Below, one piece after another: positions 16,116-24,887 of a stretch of 64,000 nucleotides of DNA; within the stretch, counting starts at the first letter, position 1; each line of letters opens with the position of its first letter. Origin of the DNA: Methylomonas montana (lineage in GTDB: Bacteria; Pseudomonadota; Gammaproteobacteria; Methylococcales; Methylomonadaceae); assembly GCF_030490285.1 (NCBI RefSeq), contig NZ_CP129884.1, positions 868,001-932,000 on the forward strand, given 5' to 3'. The position numbers and the translations under genes are program-made. The notes under the pieces are model-generated. The model was not told the origin of the DNA, searched no databases, and saw only the letters and a program-made list of their open reading frames with translations.

Positions 16116-19100
16116 ATGGACATATCTTCAATTGACGCAAAAAAGCCATCCTCCGATTTCGGTGCTTTAAGGCCAGGGAGCGGTTTAAGGGACTTTTTGA
16201 TGCTGTTCCTGCCAATCGCGCTATTGGTCGTCGTCGGCACATGGGCGCTAGGCGAATCGCGCATCAATGCCGAACTGTCCATGCTGATGGCTGACGAAAA
16301 AACCTATGTCGATCTTAGCCAAGGGCGTCTGGATCAGGAATTAGCCGTACCCATACGGCATCTGGCCAGTCTGGTTAGTGAAAAGCCTGTGCGTCAAGTC
16401 TACGAAGCGACGGAAGGCACTGATCTCAAACAAATGGAAGAAGCCTTTATCTCGTTGATGTCGCGCAATCCAAGTTACGATAAAGTGCGCTGGATCGACG
16501 AACAAGGCAGGGAACGCGTTCGGCTCAACAATATCGGCGGACGGCCGGTATTAGTTCCCCAGCATGAATTGCAGGGCAAGCAACATCGCTATTTCTTTAA
16601 CAATGCCATGCGGCTAAATGCCGGCGAGATTTATATTTCACCGCTGGATTTGAACGTGGACAACGATCAAATCGAGAGGCCTTATAAACCCACTTTACGG
16701 GTTGCCACACCTGTCTTCAACGCGGCCGGCAATCGTAGCGGCATCCTGATTATCAATGTGGCCGCCCGTGTCATGTTGAATGCTTTCGTTAGCAGCGCTG
16801 GCCCGGCCGTCGACCGCATGATGTTGGTCAATGCAGACGGTTACTGGCTGAAAAGCCCCGACGAGGCTGATGAGTGGGGTTTCATGTTCCAGCGGGAAGT
16901 GACCATGGTCGCCCGCTACCCGGAGGTGTGGGCCGCTATTGCAAAATCGGATCAGGGCCAAATTCGCTTGGCGGACGGCCTGTGGACCTGGAGTTCGGTT
17001 TCGCCGGCGCCGGAACGAGATGTGCGCCTGGTGCATAACATCCATTGGAAAGCGATTACCCACGTGCCGGCAACCGAACTGTCCGCGTTGGAGGCCGAGG
17101 TTTGGCCGGCCAAGATCGGCGGTGCGTTGCTGATACTCGGGCTGTTCGGATTCGGCATCAGCCGCTTGGTGCAAGCCAAAACGGCGCGCTCTCGGGCCGA
17201 GAAGGATGCGGCCCTGGCGCGTAGCGAAGCGGCGGCGGCGCATAGATTGCAGGAAGCTCAGGCTTCTTTTCGGATGTTGTTCGAGGCCAATACCAGTGGT
17301 TTGTTGGTGGTGGATGCGGAAGGCCGCATCGTCATGGCTAATCCGGCCTTCGAGAGTATGTTCGGCTACCGACTTTCCGAACTGCTCAACCAAACTCTCG
17401 AAACACTGCTGCCCCAACAGGATCGTCGTCAGCATGCGCAACAGCGCTCGCGCTATCAACGCGATCCCACCAGCCGAGTCATGGGCGCCGGTAGAGATTT
17501 ACAGGGTACCCGCAAGGACGGCAGCGTATTTCCGATCGAAATCGGGCTCAGCCCGTATCGGGACAATAACCAAGCTTTTGTGCTGGCCACCATCGTGAAT
17601 ATATCCGAGCGCAAACGTGCGCAGGACGAAATCTTGCGGATGAACGAAGCGCTGGAACGGCGCGTGGACGAACGCACAACGGAACTGCAAGCGGCGCGAC
17701 AGGAGGCGGAACGCCTGTCCAGCGTTAAAGGCAATTTCTTGGCTAACATGAGCCATGAAATACGCACACCGATGAACGCCATCCTGGGGCTGGCTTATTT
17801 GTTGGAAAAAGCCAAACTCGCTCCGGAAGAGCTCTCGCTGGTGAAGAAAATTCGTATTGCCGGACGCTCGCTGCTGGGCATCATCAACGATATTCTGGAT
17901 TTCTCCAAGATCGAATCGGGTCGTCTGGAAATCGAGCATGCACCGTTCCGGCTCAGCGATGTGCTGGATAATGTCGCTACCTTGATGTCGGCCGTCGAAT
18001 ACAAACATAGCGTCGAGTTGATCATGGGGCCTGCGCCGGACGGCGTTGAATTCCTGCGTGGCGATACACTGCGCTTAGAGCAGATACTGGTCAATCTAAC
18101 CAGTAATGCGCTCAAATTCACCGAGCAAGGTAGCGTGACGCTGACTGTCACGCGGGAGCTCGAAAAAGACGGACGCGATTATCTGCGCTTCAGTGTGGTG
18201 GACACCGGCAAGGGTATAGCCGTCGACAAGCAAGCGGAAATCTTTAACGCCTTTACCCAGGAGGATACCTCCACGACACGCTGCTTCGGCGGTACCGGCC
18301 TAGGTTTGTCGATTTGTCGTTGTTTGGTGAAAATGATGGGTGGTGAAATCGGTGTGGTCAGCGAACAGGGTAAGGGCAGCGAATTCTGGTTTGTGCTGCC
18401 GGTGGAAATGCTCGAGCCTCAGGATTATGTGCAGCCCGCCATGGCTTTCCAGAGTGTGCTGATTGCGGACGATCATCCCGTCGCCCGGGAAATGCTGGCC
18501 GCCACCGTGCGCAGCCTGGGTTGGAATCCGGAAGTGGTAGCCTCGGGCGAGGAGGCGGTACAGCGGGTCGTTGCCCGTGCGGAGAATAACAAGCTGCCGG
18601 ATATCTTGCTGCTGGACTGGCACATGCCGGGGATGGATGGCCTGGAGGCGGGGCAACGCATTAAGAAAATCCTTGGCGATTTGCCTGACGGGCCATTGAT
18701 CGTGATGGCCACTGCTCATGATCGCGAAATTTTGGTGCACGAGCCCGGCGCGGAAGTGGCCGATGCCGTTCTGAATAAGCCAATCACGGCCTCCGCGCTG
18801 TATAACGCGGTATCTGAAGCCAAGCGCCGGCATCAGGGAGAAAGCGCTTGCGATAAGCCCGAGACGGTAGCAAACGACGGGCGTCTTCGCCAACTGCGGG
18901 TATTGGTGGTGGATGATAGCGAAATCAATCGTGATATGGCGGGCCACATTCTGGAATCGGAAGCTGCCGTCGTGCATCTGTCCGATGACGGCCAAGCTGC
19001 TGTCGAATGGCTGCGCGCCAATGCTGGTCGGATCGATGTGGTTTTAATGGACATCCAGATGCCGGTGATGGACGGCTACGAAGCGACCCGGCAGATTCGC

Positions 19101-19901
19101 GAAGATCTGGGTCTAACTTCTTTGCCCATCATCGCGCTGACCGCGGGCGCATTCAAGAATCAGCAGGCAGCGGCATTGGCGGCTGGCATGAATGGGTTCA
19201 TCGCCAAACCCTTCGATGTCGACGATTTGATCAGGCAACTTCAACAATACGTCATCCATCGACACGAGAACAACGCCGTGCCGATGGCGGCAGAGGCTGT
19301 TCCCACCATTCAAACCAGCGTAACCCCAATTATCGATCTGGAGCGAGGCTTGCGCAGTTGGGGAGATATTGGGGTTTACCACAATTATCTGCGCAAGTTT
19401 GCGGATGCCCATGGTCACGATGGCGATGAAATGGCTAAGTTCATCGCGCAGGGATCGCCGGAAAACGCCCGTATCTTGGCGCACAAATTAAAAGGCGCTG
19501 CCGGCACTATGGCATTGATGGCAGTATGGAAGTTGGCCGAAAAGATCGAACGAAAGCTGACTGAAGGTAGTGAAGCAGGCGAGTTGCCAATACTACAAAT
19601 GGCATTGGACGATGCGTTAAACGAGATTGCGCGTCTTACCAAGCCGCATCCACATGACGATGTCATTTCCTGTGCAACCAATAGCAAGGTCCTGTTGCAA
19701 TTGTTGCGTGATTTGCTGCTGGCGCTGGACCTGGATAACCCAGATGACGCGGAGCCCTCATTAATCGCGCTAGAGAAAGCCTTGCCATCGCAAATGCTGG
19801 AGCCTATTCGCGAGCTGTTGGATAACTTTGATTTCCGTGCCGCCGAGCAGCAAACCAAAGCCCTCATAAAACAATTAAACATCAGCCTGGAGGAAGTTTA
19901 A
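16116..19901 (+). CDS. Hybrid histidine kinase (Cache-PAS-HisKA-REC-REC-HPt)
   Basis: The product is 1261 aa. TM1 is at about 28-47, followed by a ~280-residue periplasmic Cache-like sensor and TM2 at about 333-352. A PAS domain follows (about 385-500, ANTSGLLVVDAEGRIVMAN), then a coiled coil. The HisKA box is [12 protein letters not shown] with His547, then the HATPase (DTGKGIA, GGTGLGLSI). Two receivers have Asp834 (LLLDWHMPGMDG) and Asp979 (VLMDIQMPVMDG), and a C-terminal HPt has His1123 (LAHKLKGAAGTM). It is a full phosphorelay in one protein. The HD-GYP regulator starts 2 nt after it and is the likely output. The ligand is unknown. Confidence 0.92.
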   Translation: MDISSIDAKKPSSDFGALRPGSGLRDFLMLFLPIALLVVVGTWALGESRINAELSMLMADEKTYVDLSQGRLDQELAVPIRHLASLVSEKPVRQVYEATEGTDLKQMEEAFISLMSRNPSYDKVRWIDEQGRERVRLNNIGGRPVLVPQHELQGKQHRYFFNNAMRLNAGEIYISPLDLNVDNDQIERPYKPTLRVATPVFNAAGNRSGILIINVAARVMLNAFVSSAGPAVDRMMLVNADGYWLKSPDEADEWGFMFQREVTMVARYPEVWAAIAKSDQGQIRLADGLWTWSSVSPAPERDVRLVHNIHWKAITHVPATELSALEAEVWPAKIGGALLILGLFGFGISRLVQAKTARSRAEKDAALARSEAAAAHRLQEAQASFRMLFEANTSGLLVVDAEGRIVMANPAFESMFGYRLSELLNQTLETLLPQQDRRQHAQQRSRYQRDPTSRVMGAGRDLQGTRKDGSVFPIEIGLSPYRDNNQAFVLATIVNISERKRAQDEILRMNEALERRVDERTTELQAARQEAERLSSVKGNFLANMSHEIRTPMNAILGLAYLLEKAKLAPEELSLVKKIRIAGRSLLGIINDILDFSKIESGRLEIEHAPFRLSDVLDNVATLMSAVEYKHSVELIMGPAPDGVEFLRGDTLRLEQILVNLTSNALKFTEQGSVTLTVTRELEKDGRDYLRFSVVDTGKGIAVDKQAEIFNAFTQEDTSTTRCFGGTGLGLSICRCLVKMMGGEIGVVSEQGKGSEFWFVLPVEMLEPQDYVQPAMAFQSVLIADDHPVAREMLAATVRSLGWNPEVVASGEEAVQRVVARAENNKLPDILLLDWHMPGMDGLEAGQRIKKILGDLPDGPLIVMATAHDREILVHEPGAEVADAVLNKPITASALYNAVSEAKRRHQGESACDKPETVANDGRLRQLRVLVVDDSEINRDMAGHILESEAAVVHLSDDGQAAVEWLRANAGRIDVVLMDIQMPVMDGYEATRQIREDLGLTSLPIIALTAGAFKNQQAAALAAGMNGFIAKPFDVDDLIRQLQQYVIHRHENNAVPMAAEAVPTIQTSVTPIIDLERGLRSWGDIGVYHNYLRKFADAHGHDGDEMAKFIAQGSPENARILAHKLKGAAGTMALMAVWKLAEKIERKLTEGSEAGELPILQMALDDALNEIARLTKPHPHDDVISCATNSKVLLQLLRDLLLALDLDNPDDAEPSLIALEKALPSQMLEPIRELLDNFDFRAAEQQTKALIKQLNISLEEV

Positions 19902-19903
19902 TC

Positions 19904-20910
19904 ATGGTAAACGGTCCGATTCTATGCGCCGATGATGAACCCTATAATTTGGGTATCCTGCGCATGGCGCTTAAAGAAGAGCACTCGCTGGTATTTGCCC
20001 GTAGCGGCCAGGAAACCCTGCAAGCCGTGGACAAACATAATCCTGCCTTGATTCTGCTTGATGTGCAGATGCCGGACATGGATGGTTATGAAGTTTGCCG
20101 CCGCCTGAAGAGTAATAACCGCACACAAGATATTCCGGTCATCTTTGTCACCGGCATGACCCAGGAAGTCGATGAAAGAGCCGGATTCGACGTCGGTGCG
20201 GTGGATTACATCGCCAAACCGGTTTCAGTCCCCATCGTACAGGCCAGAGTACGCACCCACTTGTCGCTGGTGCGAGTCGATAAGCTCGAAAAAAGTTATC
20301 ATGATGCGGTACATATGCTGGGCAAGGCCGGGCATTATAACGATACCGATACCGGCGCCCACATCTGGCGAATGGCGGCATATAGCCGCTCCCTGGCCGA
20401 GGCGATAGGTTGGGGCAGGGAGCGTTGTAGTTTGTTGGAATTGGCCGCGCCGATGCACGATACCGGCAAAATCGGCATCCCCGACGCGGTTTTGAAAAAA
20501 CCGGGCAAACTGGATGCGGAAGAATGGACGATCATGAAGACTCATACCAGCATATAGGTCACGGTATTCTCAAGCAAAGCAATGCCCCCATGTTTCAGCT
20601 GGCCGGGGAGATCGCGCTAAATCACCATGAAAAATGGGATGGCAGCGGTTATCCCAATGGCCTGTCGGCGGAGGATATCCCGGAGTCGGCGCGTATCGTG
20701 GCGGTTGCTGATGTATTCGATGCCCTTTCCATGAAACGTCCTTATAAGGATGCCTGGCCTCTGGACAAGACGCTGGAGTTCCTTAAAGAAAACGCCGGAA
20801 GCCATCTGGAGTCCCGATTGGTGGACGCCTTCATGGATATCCTGCCTACCATTCTGGATATAAAAACCGATTGGGATACGCGCGAGCTGGCATTGGCAGG
20901 AAATCTTTAA
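19904..20910 (+). pseudogene. Response regulator with HD-GYP domain, frameshifted
   Basis: A receiver (Asp53 in LILLDVQMPDMDG) joins an HD-GYP c-di-GMP phosphodiesterase-type domain (RpfG-like). The reading frame stops at 20555-20557 after EWTIMKTHTSI; the rest (GHGILKQSN..., HHEKWDGSGYPNGL) continues two bases out of frame to 20910. Removing one TA from the short run CATATA at 20551-20556 restores the family sequence. HD (MHDTGKIG, His185/Asp186) is in the first part and GYP in the second, so the enzyme is inactive unless the shift is a sequencing error or is bypassed. Confidence 0.85.
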
Positions 20911-20967
20911 AAGGTAGCAGTCCGATAGGCGCGGAGGAAACTTGATGGGTTTATCGCGCTGAAACGT

Positions 20968-21003
20968 TTGGGTGGGTGGACGCGAGCGGAGCGCGCCCAC
21001 CCG
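20968..21003. terminator. GC-rich hairpin between convergent genes
   Basis: GGTGGGTGGACGCG pairs imperfectly with CGCGCCCACCC. It lies between the HD-GYP remnant and the minus-strand gene at 21016. There is no long T-run. It resembles dispersed GGGTGGGCGCG-type hairpins. Confidence 0.45.
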
Positions 21004-21015
21004 GAAAATACCTGC

Positions 21016-21966
21016 TTATGCCTGTTTTTTCGCGTTTTTGCTTCTACGCCAAAAATAGCCGATTGCGCCAGCGCTGACTACCGCTAGCACACCCAGCATG
21101 AAACGCGGCTCAACGACCTTGACCGAGTGGTTTTCGTCCTTATATTTGAATTTAGCCAGCACGCCCAGGGCCGGATCGGTGATGTCGATGGCAATCGATT
21201 TGGCGGACAGATTTAACAGCTGTACTTCGCTACCGTCGAAAGGTTTGTTGTTGCGGGTGTCCTTGGTGACCATACCCGCGTACAAAGGGGTTTCGCTAAG
21301 GTGTGAGGCACTTAATTCTTTGGCAATTTCTTGTTCAAGTTCGCGAGTGGTTTTGCCGTCGGTTTTGATCCGGATGGGTTTTTGATCGTCTATCGCGATC
21401 TGGATTTCGCCTTGCGAGGCAGTTAGGGCTTTTTTAGAACTAAAGCCGTCCAAATATTCAACGTCGGCGCTAAATACCAAGTCCAGGGCGACTTCCACAC
21501 CGTCGGCATTGAAACTTTTATCGGCCAAGTCGAAACGCAAGGCTTGATTACTATAGTCTCTGACCGTGACCGTGGTTAAGGAATATCCGGCCTTATTGCT
21601 AATCACCAGCTCCGCCTGATCCTGTGGTTGCGTGACGGTAATGCCGCGCCAATTGGGGTCCAGCTGAATCATGCCATCCTTCATCGCGATCAGCAGTTTT
21701 TTGGCGATCGCGGCGGGCGGGGTGTCCGCGTCGTACTTATTGGCATTCAAAAAGCTCAAACCGGTCGAACGGTACAACTCGCCATCGTCGATGCGCCATT
21801 CGGCGGTGTACGAAAACAGCGAGTCACTGGTTCTTCTGGGCATGCTGGTATGAATCCGCAATTTATCCTGATCTGCCGGCGTGGTGACCGCATAGGCCGG
21901 CGGGCATAAGCTGCCGATTGAGAGTAACGCGAAGGCGAGTGAGGCGGGAGTCATTATTGGCTTCAT
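21016..21966 (-). CDS. Exported protein with C-terminal membrane anchor, unknown function
   Basis: The 316-aa product starts at ATG 21966, which puts the signal peptide first (MKPIMTPASLAFALLSIGSLCPPAYA); the longer frame to 21993 does not. The body is a beta-rich, charged periplasmic domain (TPLYAGMVTKDTRNNKPFDG...). Near the C-terminus is one membrane helix (FMLGVLAVVSAGAIGYFWRR) with a basic tail, so the protein should sit in the inner membrane facing the periplasm. I do not recognise the family. It is followed at a distance by mobA on the same strand. Confidence 0.7.
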   Translation of the reverse strand: MKPIMTPASLAFALLSIGSLCPPAYAVTTPADQDKLRIHTSMPRRTSDSLFSYTAEWRIDDGELYRSTGLSFLNANKYDADTPPAAIAKKLLIAMKDGMIQLDPNWRGITVTQPQDQAELVISNKAGYSLTTVTVRDYSNQALRFDLADKSFNADGVEVALDLVFSADVEYLDGFSSKKALTASQGEIQIAIDDQKPIRIKTDGKTTRELEQEIAKELSASHLSETPLYAGMVTKDTRNNKPFDGSEVQLLNLSAKSIAIDITDPALGVLAKFKYKDENHSVKVVEPRFMLGVLAVVSAGAIGYFWRRSKNAKKQA

Positions 21967-22062
21967 TGCTATTCCGGACGGCAAAAACACCACGTTAGCA
22001 TAATCATTGGGTAAGGGGATAGGTTGCCTTGGTGACCGCCGATGAATATTGCTATTGGTAAA

Positions 22063-22671
22063 TTAGTCTCCCGCTTGGAGTGCCGGGGCGTTCTCCAGTT
22101 CCGCCAATTCCGTCGGCGTATTGATATTGGCGAATATTTGCGGCGCATCGCTAAAATCAACTTTTACCAATGTATGCCGGTAAAACCAGTTTTGCAGTTT
22201 GCGTTCGCCGCTTTGCAGGTAAGCGTGCAAATCAAGTCGTAGATCGGTTTTCAAGGCTGCGAATACCGGATGCAAGCGCTCGCCGTCGAAAGCCACGGCA
22301 ATGTCGGCGCAGCTAGTGAGTAGCGCCGATAGCAGGCGTTGCAAATGTGCGGTTTCGATCAGCGGCGAGTCGCAGGGAGCGATCAGCAACAGCGGATTGT
22401 GTGCGGTCTGCATTGCCGCCAAAATGCCGGCCAGCGGGCCGTCGAAGTTTTGATTGGCATCGCTGATCAACGGATATGCAAACTGCCGGTAACGGTCCAG
22501 GTTGCGATTGGCGCTAATCAGCAGTTCGTCGACCAAGGGGGCCATGGCCGCCAGCGGGTAACTGATCAGCGGCCGGTTTTTGAACGGTAGCAAGCCCTTG
22601 TCTTGTTGCCGCATGCGTCGAGCCATGCCGCCCGCCAGTACCACGCCGCTTACTTTGTTTTGCCCGCTCAT
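22063..22671 (-). CDS. mobA: Molybdenum cofactor guanylyltransferase
   Basis: The 202-aa product has VVLAGGMARRM near the N-terminus, the nucleotide-binding signature of MobA, followed by DKGLLPFKNRPLI (substrate Lys), ISANRN, PCDSPLI and DGERLHPVFAA. It transfers GMP from GTP to molybdopterin to make the MGD cofactor for DMSO-reductase-family enzymes in the cytoplasm. Only 17 bp separate its start from the divergent lipoprotein gene, so its promoter must overlap that gene's coding sequence or the real start is internal. Confidence 0.9.
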   Translation of the reverse strand: MSGQNKVSGVVLAGGMARRMRQQDKGLLPFKNRPLISYPLAAMAPLVDELLISANRNLDRYRQFAYPLISDANQNFDGPLAGILAAMQTAHNPLLLIAPCDSPLIETAHLQRLLSALLTSCADIAVAFDGERLHPVFAALKTDLRLDLHAYLQSGERKLQNWFYRHTLVKVDFSDAPQIFANINTPTELAELENAPALQAGD

Positions 22672-22688
22672 GATGATAAGCTTTGCCT

Positions 22689-23147
22689 ATGTTGAAGAGA
22701 GCCGCCATTTTCGCAAGCCTGCTGTCGATTGCAAGTTGCGCCGCGCAGCCTTTGCACAGCGAATGGGTGACCTATTATCAAGTCGAAACCGCAAAACCTT
22801 ACGATGAAGTGTTGGCGGAACTGGAAATCGCGATCGCCGAACACAATTTCCGCATCACCGGCCATAGCCGGGTAGGCAAGGTCATCCGCGAACGAGGCGC
22901 CGAGAATTTTCCGGAATACGATACCGTGCAATTTTGCAATCTGACGCTGGCGAAGACGGTTTTGGATATTACCCCGCACGCGATCGGCTACATGCCTTGC
23001 AATGTCGTGACCTATCAATTCGAAGGCAAAACCATCGTCAGAACCCATTTGTTGCCGGAAGATACCGATAATCCCGCGTTGAATAAATTTGCCAAGGAAA
23101 TGAACCCGCAACTGCGGCAGATTGTCGATTTTGCCGCCGAACAATAA
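22689..23147 (+). CDS. DUF302 lipoprotein
   Basis: The 152-aa product starts at ATG 22689; a TTG two codons upstream is possible. A lipobox (LLSIASC) ends the signal peptide. The mature part reads TYYQVETAKPYDEVLAELEIAIAEHNF, GKVIRERG, FCNLTLAKTVLDI, PCNVVTYQFEGKTIV, the DUF302 pattern, whose function is not established. It is followed closely by another lipoprotein gene. Confidence 0.8.
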   Translation: MLKRAAIFASLLSIASCAAQPLHSEWVTYYQVETAKPYDEVLAELEIAIAEHNFRITGHSRVGKVIRERGAENFPEYDTVQFCNLTLAKTVLDITPHAIGYMPCNVVTYQFEGKTIVRTHLLPEDTDNPALNKFAKEMNPQLRQIVDFAAEQ

Positions 23148-23175
23148 TATTTTCACAACGATAAAAACGAGCACC

Positions 23176-23571
23176 ATGAAAAAATCACTATTCCCGACTC
23201 TTGCTGTTTTGGCGCTGCTCAGCGGTTGCGCAACCACTCAGGAAAATGCTAAACCCGAAACGGCGGAGAGCGAGCCGGCAGCCTTGGTCAACGATTATCC
23301 GACCCGCGATCGTGTTGATTATGTGCTGGAATGTGTCGCCAAGCACGGCGGCCTGACTTATATCAATCAATACGCTTGCGGCTGCAAAATCGACAAAATC
23401 GCCGAAAAACTCAGCTTTGAAGAATACGAATCGGCCAGAACTTTTACGCAGATGCAAAAAACCCCTGGCGAAGCCGGCGCGGCGTTTCGCGATCCTAAGC
23501 AGTCCAAGGATTTACGCACCCGTTTGAAAGACGCCGATGCCGAGGCGGAAAAAGCGTGCTTCGTAAAATAG
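23176..23571 (+). CDS. Small lipoprotein, unknown function
   Basis: The 131-aa product starts at ATG 23176, giving a lipoprotein signal MKKSLFPTLAVLALLSGC. The longer frame would bury the signal. Mature sequence has three further Cys (LECVAKHGG, YACGCKIDKIAEKL, ending EKACFVK) that could form disulphides. The conserved-looking core resembles periplasmic proteins of other methylotrophs, but I cannot name it. It lies 28 nt after the DUF302 gene and is probably cotranscribed. Confidence 0.7.
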   Translation: MKKSLFPTLAVLALLSGCATTQENAKPETAESEPAALVNDYPTRDRVDYVLECVAKHGGLTYINQYACGCKIDKIAEKLSFEEYESARTFTQMQKTPGEAGAAFRDPKQSKDLRTRLKDADAEAEKACFVK

Positions 23572-23668
23572 CACAGCCGTATGCGGATATTCGCGAGGTC
23601 CGGACTCGTGACCAAGTCAAGTAGCGTTTTGAAAAGTAGCAGCAAATAACCAATATTTTCTCACCGCC

Positions 23669-24196
23669 ATGCCCAACGCAGAATTCTTTCTCTCATATCC
23701 CAAGTTCAAACTGGCGATTCTGGCTTTATTGACGCTGAATATCGGCATTTACGCCGCCTTCGATACCATGACCACTGCGGTCGATGCCTTGGCCTGGGTG
23801 ATATTATTGGTGATGTTCGAACTGGAAACCGTCAAGGCCGCACCGTTTGCCGATAGTTCGCTGCACGCGATGCGGAATGTATTGATTGTGGTGATCTTGT
23901 TGGTGTTTGGCAGTTATATTCGCGATAGCGAATGGCTGGATGTCATCAATTCCGCGTTATGGTTTGTGTTGATCGCACTGCTGGAGCTGGAAGTCCGTTG
24001 GCCGTCCATGGTGGCGCGGCACCACACCGGGTTTTGGTTGATGACTATTGCCGTCTTCTCCGGCTTGATTGGCCTGGTAGTAGCCTGGCTGATGCAGTCG
24101 GCTTGGCTGGATGCATATGACGCGTTGCTGTGGATAGCGGCGTTCGGGGTGATTGAAGTCGATATTTTCCGCTTCCTGCAACTCAAGCGGGATTAG
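23669..24196 (+). CDS. Integral membrane protein with four to five helices
   Basis: The 175-aa product has hydrophobic segments at about 14-31, 36-52, 69-84, 90-106 and 120-141, with Glu in several helices (MFELETVKA, ALLELEVRW, GVIEVDIF). These repeated acidic pairs hint at an internal duplication. No signal or domain name can be given. It ends 14 nt inside the convergent alkB-like gene. Confidence 0.65.
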   Translation: MPNAEFFLSYPKFKLAILALLTLNIGIYAAFDTMTTAVDALAWVILLVMFELETVKAAPFADSSLHAMRNVLIVVILLVFGSYIRDSEWLDVINSALWFVLIALLELEVRWPSMVARHHTGFWLMTIAVFSGLIGLVVAWLMQSAWLDAYDALLWIAAFGVIEVDIFRFLQLKRD

Positions 24197-24806
24197 GCGT
24201 CGACACAATCCGCCGAAACGTCAAATTGATACGGGGCTGCTTGGCTTGGCGGGTTTTCGGCAATTCGTGGCGCCAATGATGTTGCAACTCGCCGGCCATG
24301 ATCAGCAAATCGCCGTGGCTTAGCGCAATATCCAGTGTCATGCGGCTGCGGTTATCACGGAAACGCAGCAAACGCGTTTCGCCGAAACTCAGCGAGGCGA
24401 TAAGCGGGTTCGGTCCCAATTCCTTTTCATTGTCGGCATGGCAACCCATCGAGTCGCGGCCGTCGCGGTATAGATTGGCCAAAACGCTGTTGAACGGCTG
24501 CCTGCAAATGCCTTCGACGTCCGACCTTAGCGTCAGCAATTCCTTAGTCCAAGGCAAAGGCTGGTGATCGATGCCGGAATAGCGGTAATCGGCGCCCGGA
24601 TCGCCATACCAGGCCATCAACCGAGGTACCGGTAGCCAGCGCCCGTAAATGTATATTCGCTCGGTTTGCCAAGCCAGGGTTTGCAGCAGAATTTGCAGGT
24701 AGTTATCGGCAATGGCCGCCGGGTAAAAGCCTGACAGTAGATATAACTCGCCGTCGTGCGGCGCCAGGTTGGGGTGTTTGGCGAATAAGGCGTTCGAGAA
24801 TGGCAT
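24183..24806 (-). CDS. AlkB-like 2-oxoglutarate/Fe(II)-dependent dioxygenase
   Basis: The 207-aa product has PVPRLMAWYGDPGADYRYSG, FNSVLANLYRDGRDSMGCHADNEKELG and PLIASLSFGETR..., followed by SHGDLLIMAGELQHHWRHELP and the Arg pair PRINLTFR. The Fe ligands HxD (HADNE) and the later His (QHHWRH) and the 2OG-binding Arg are all present. AlkB enzymes remove alkyl groups from DNA or RNA bases. The length and GxxxGxHxDNE style place it with the short AlkB homologues (ALKBH2/3 type). Confidence 0.9.
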   Translation of the reverse strand: MPFSNALFAKHPNLAPHDGELYLLSGFYPAAIADNYLQILLQTLAWQTERIYIYGRWLPVPRLMAWYGDPGADYRYSGIDHQPLPWTKELLTLRSDVEGICRQPFNSVLANLYRDGRDSMGCHADNEKELGPNPLIASLSFGETRLLRFRDNRSRMTLDIALSHGDLLIMAGELQHHWRHELPKTRQAKQPRINLTFRRIVSTPNPA

Positions 24807-24887
24807 AGCGGGGGAGTTTGGGCAAGTCGGGCGAGTTTAGTCGCCCGGCGGCAAGCCCGTCAGGCGAACGAATTCGCCTCAACTGTT

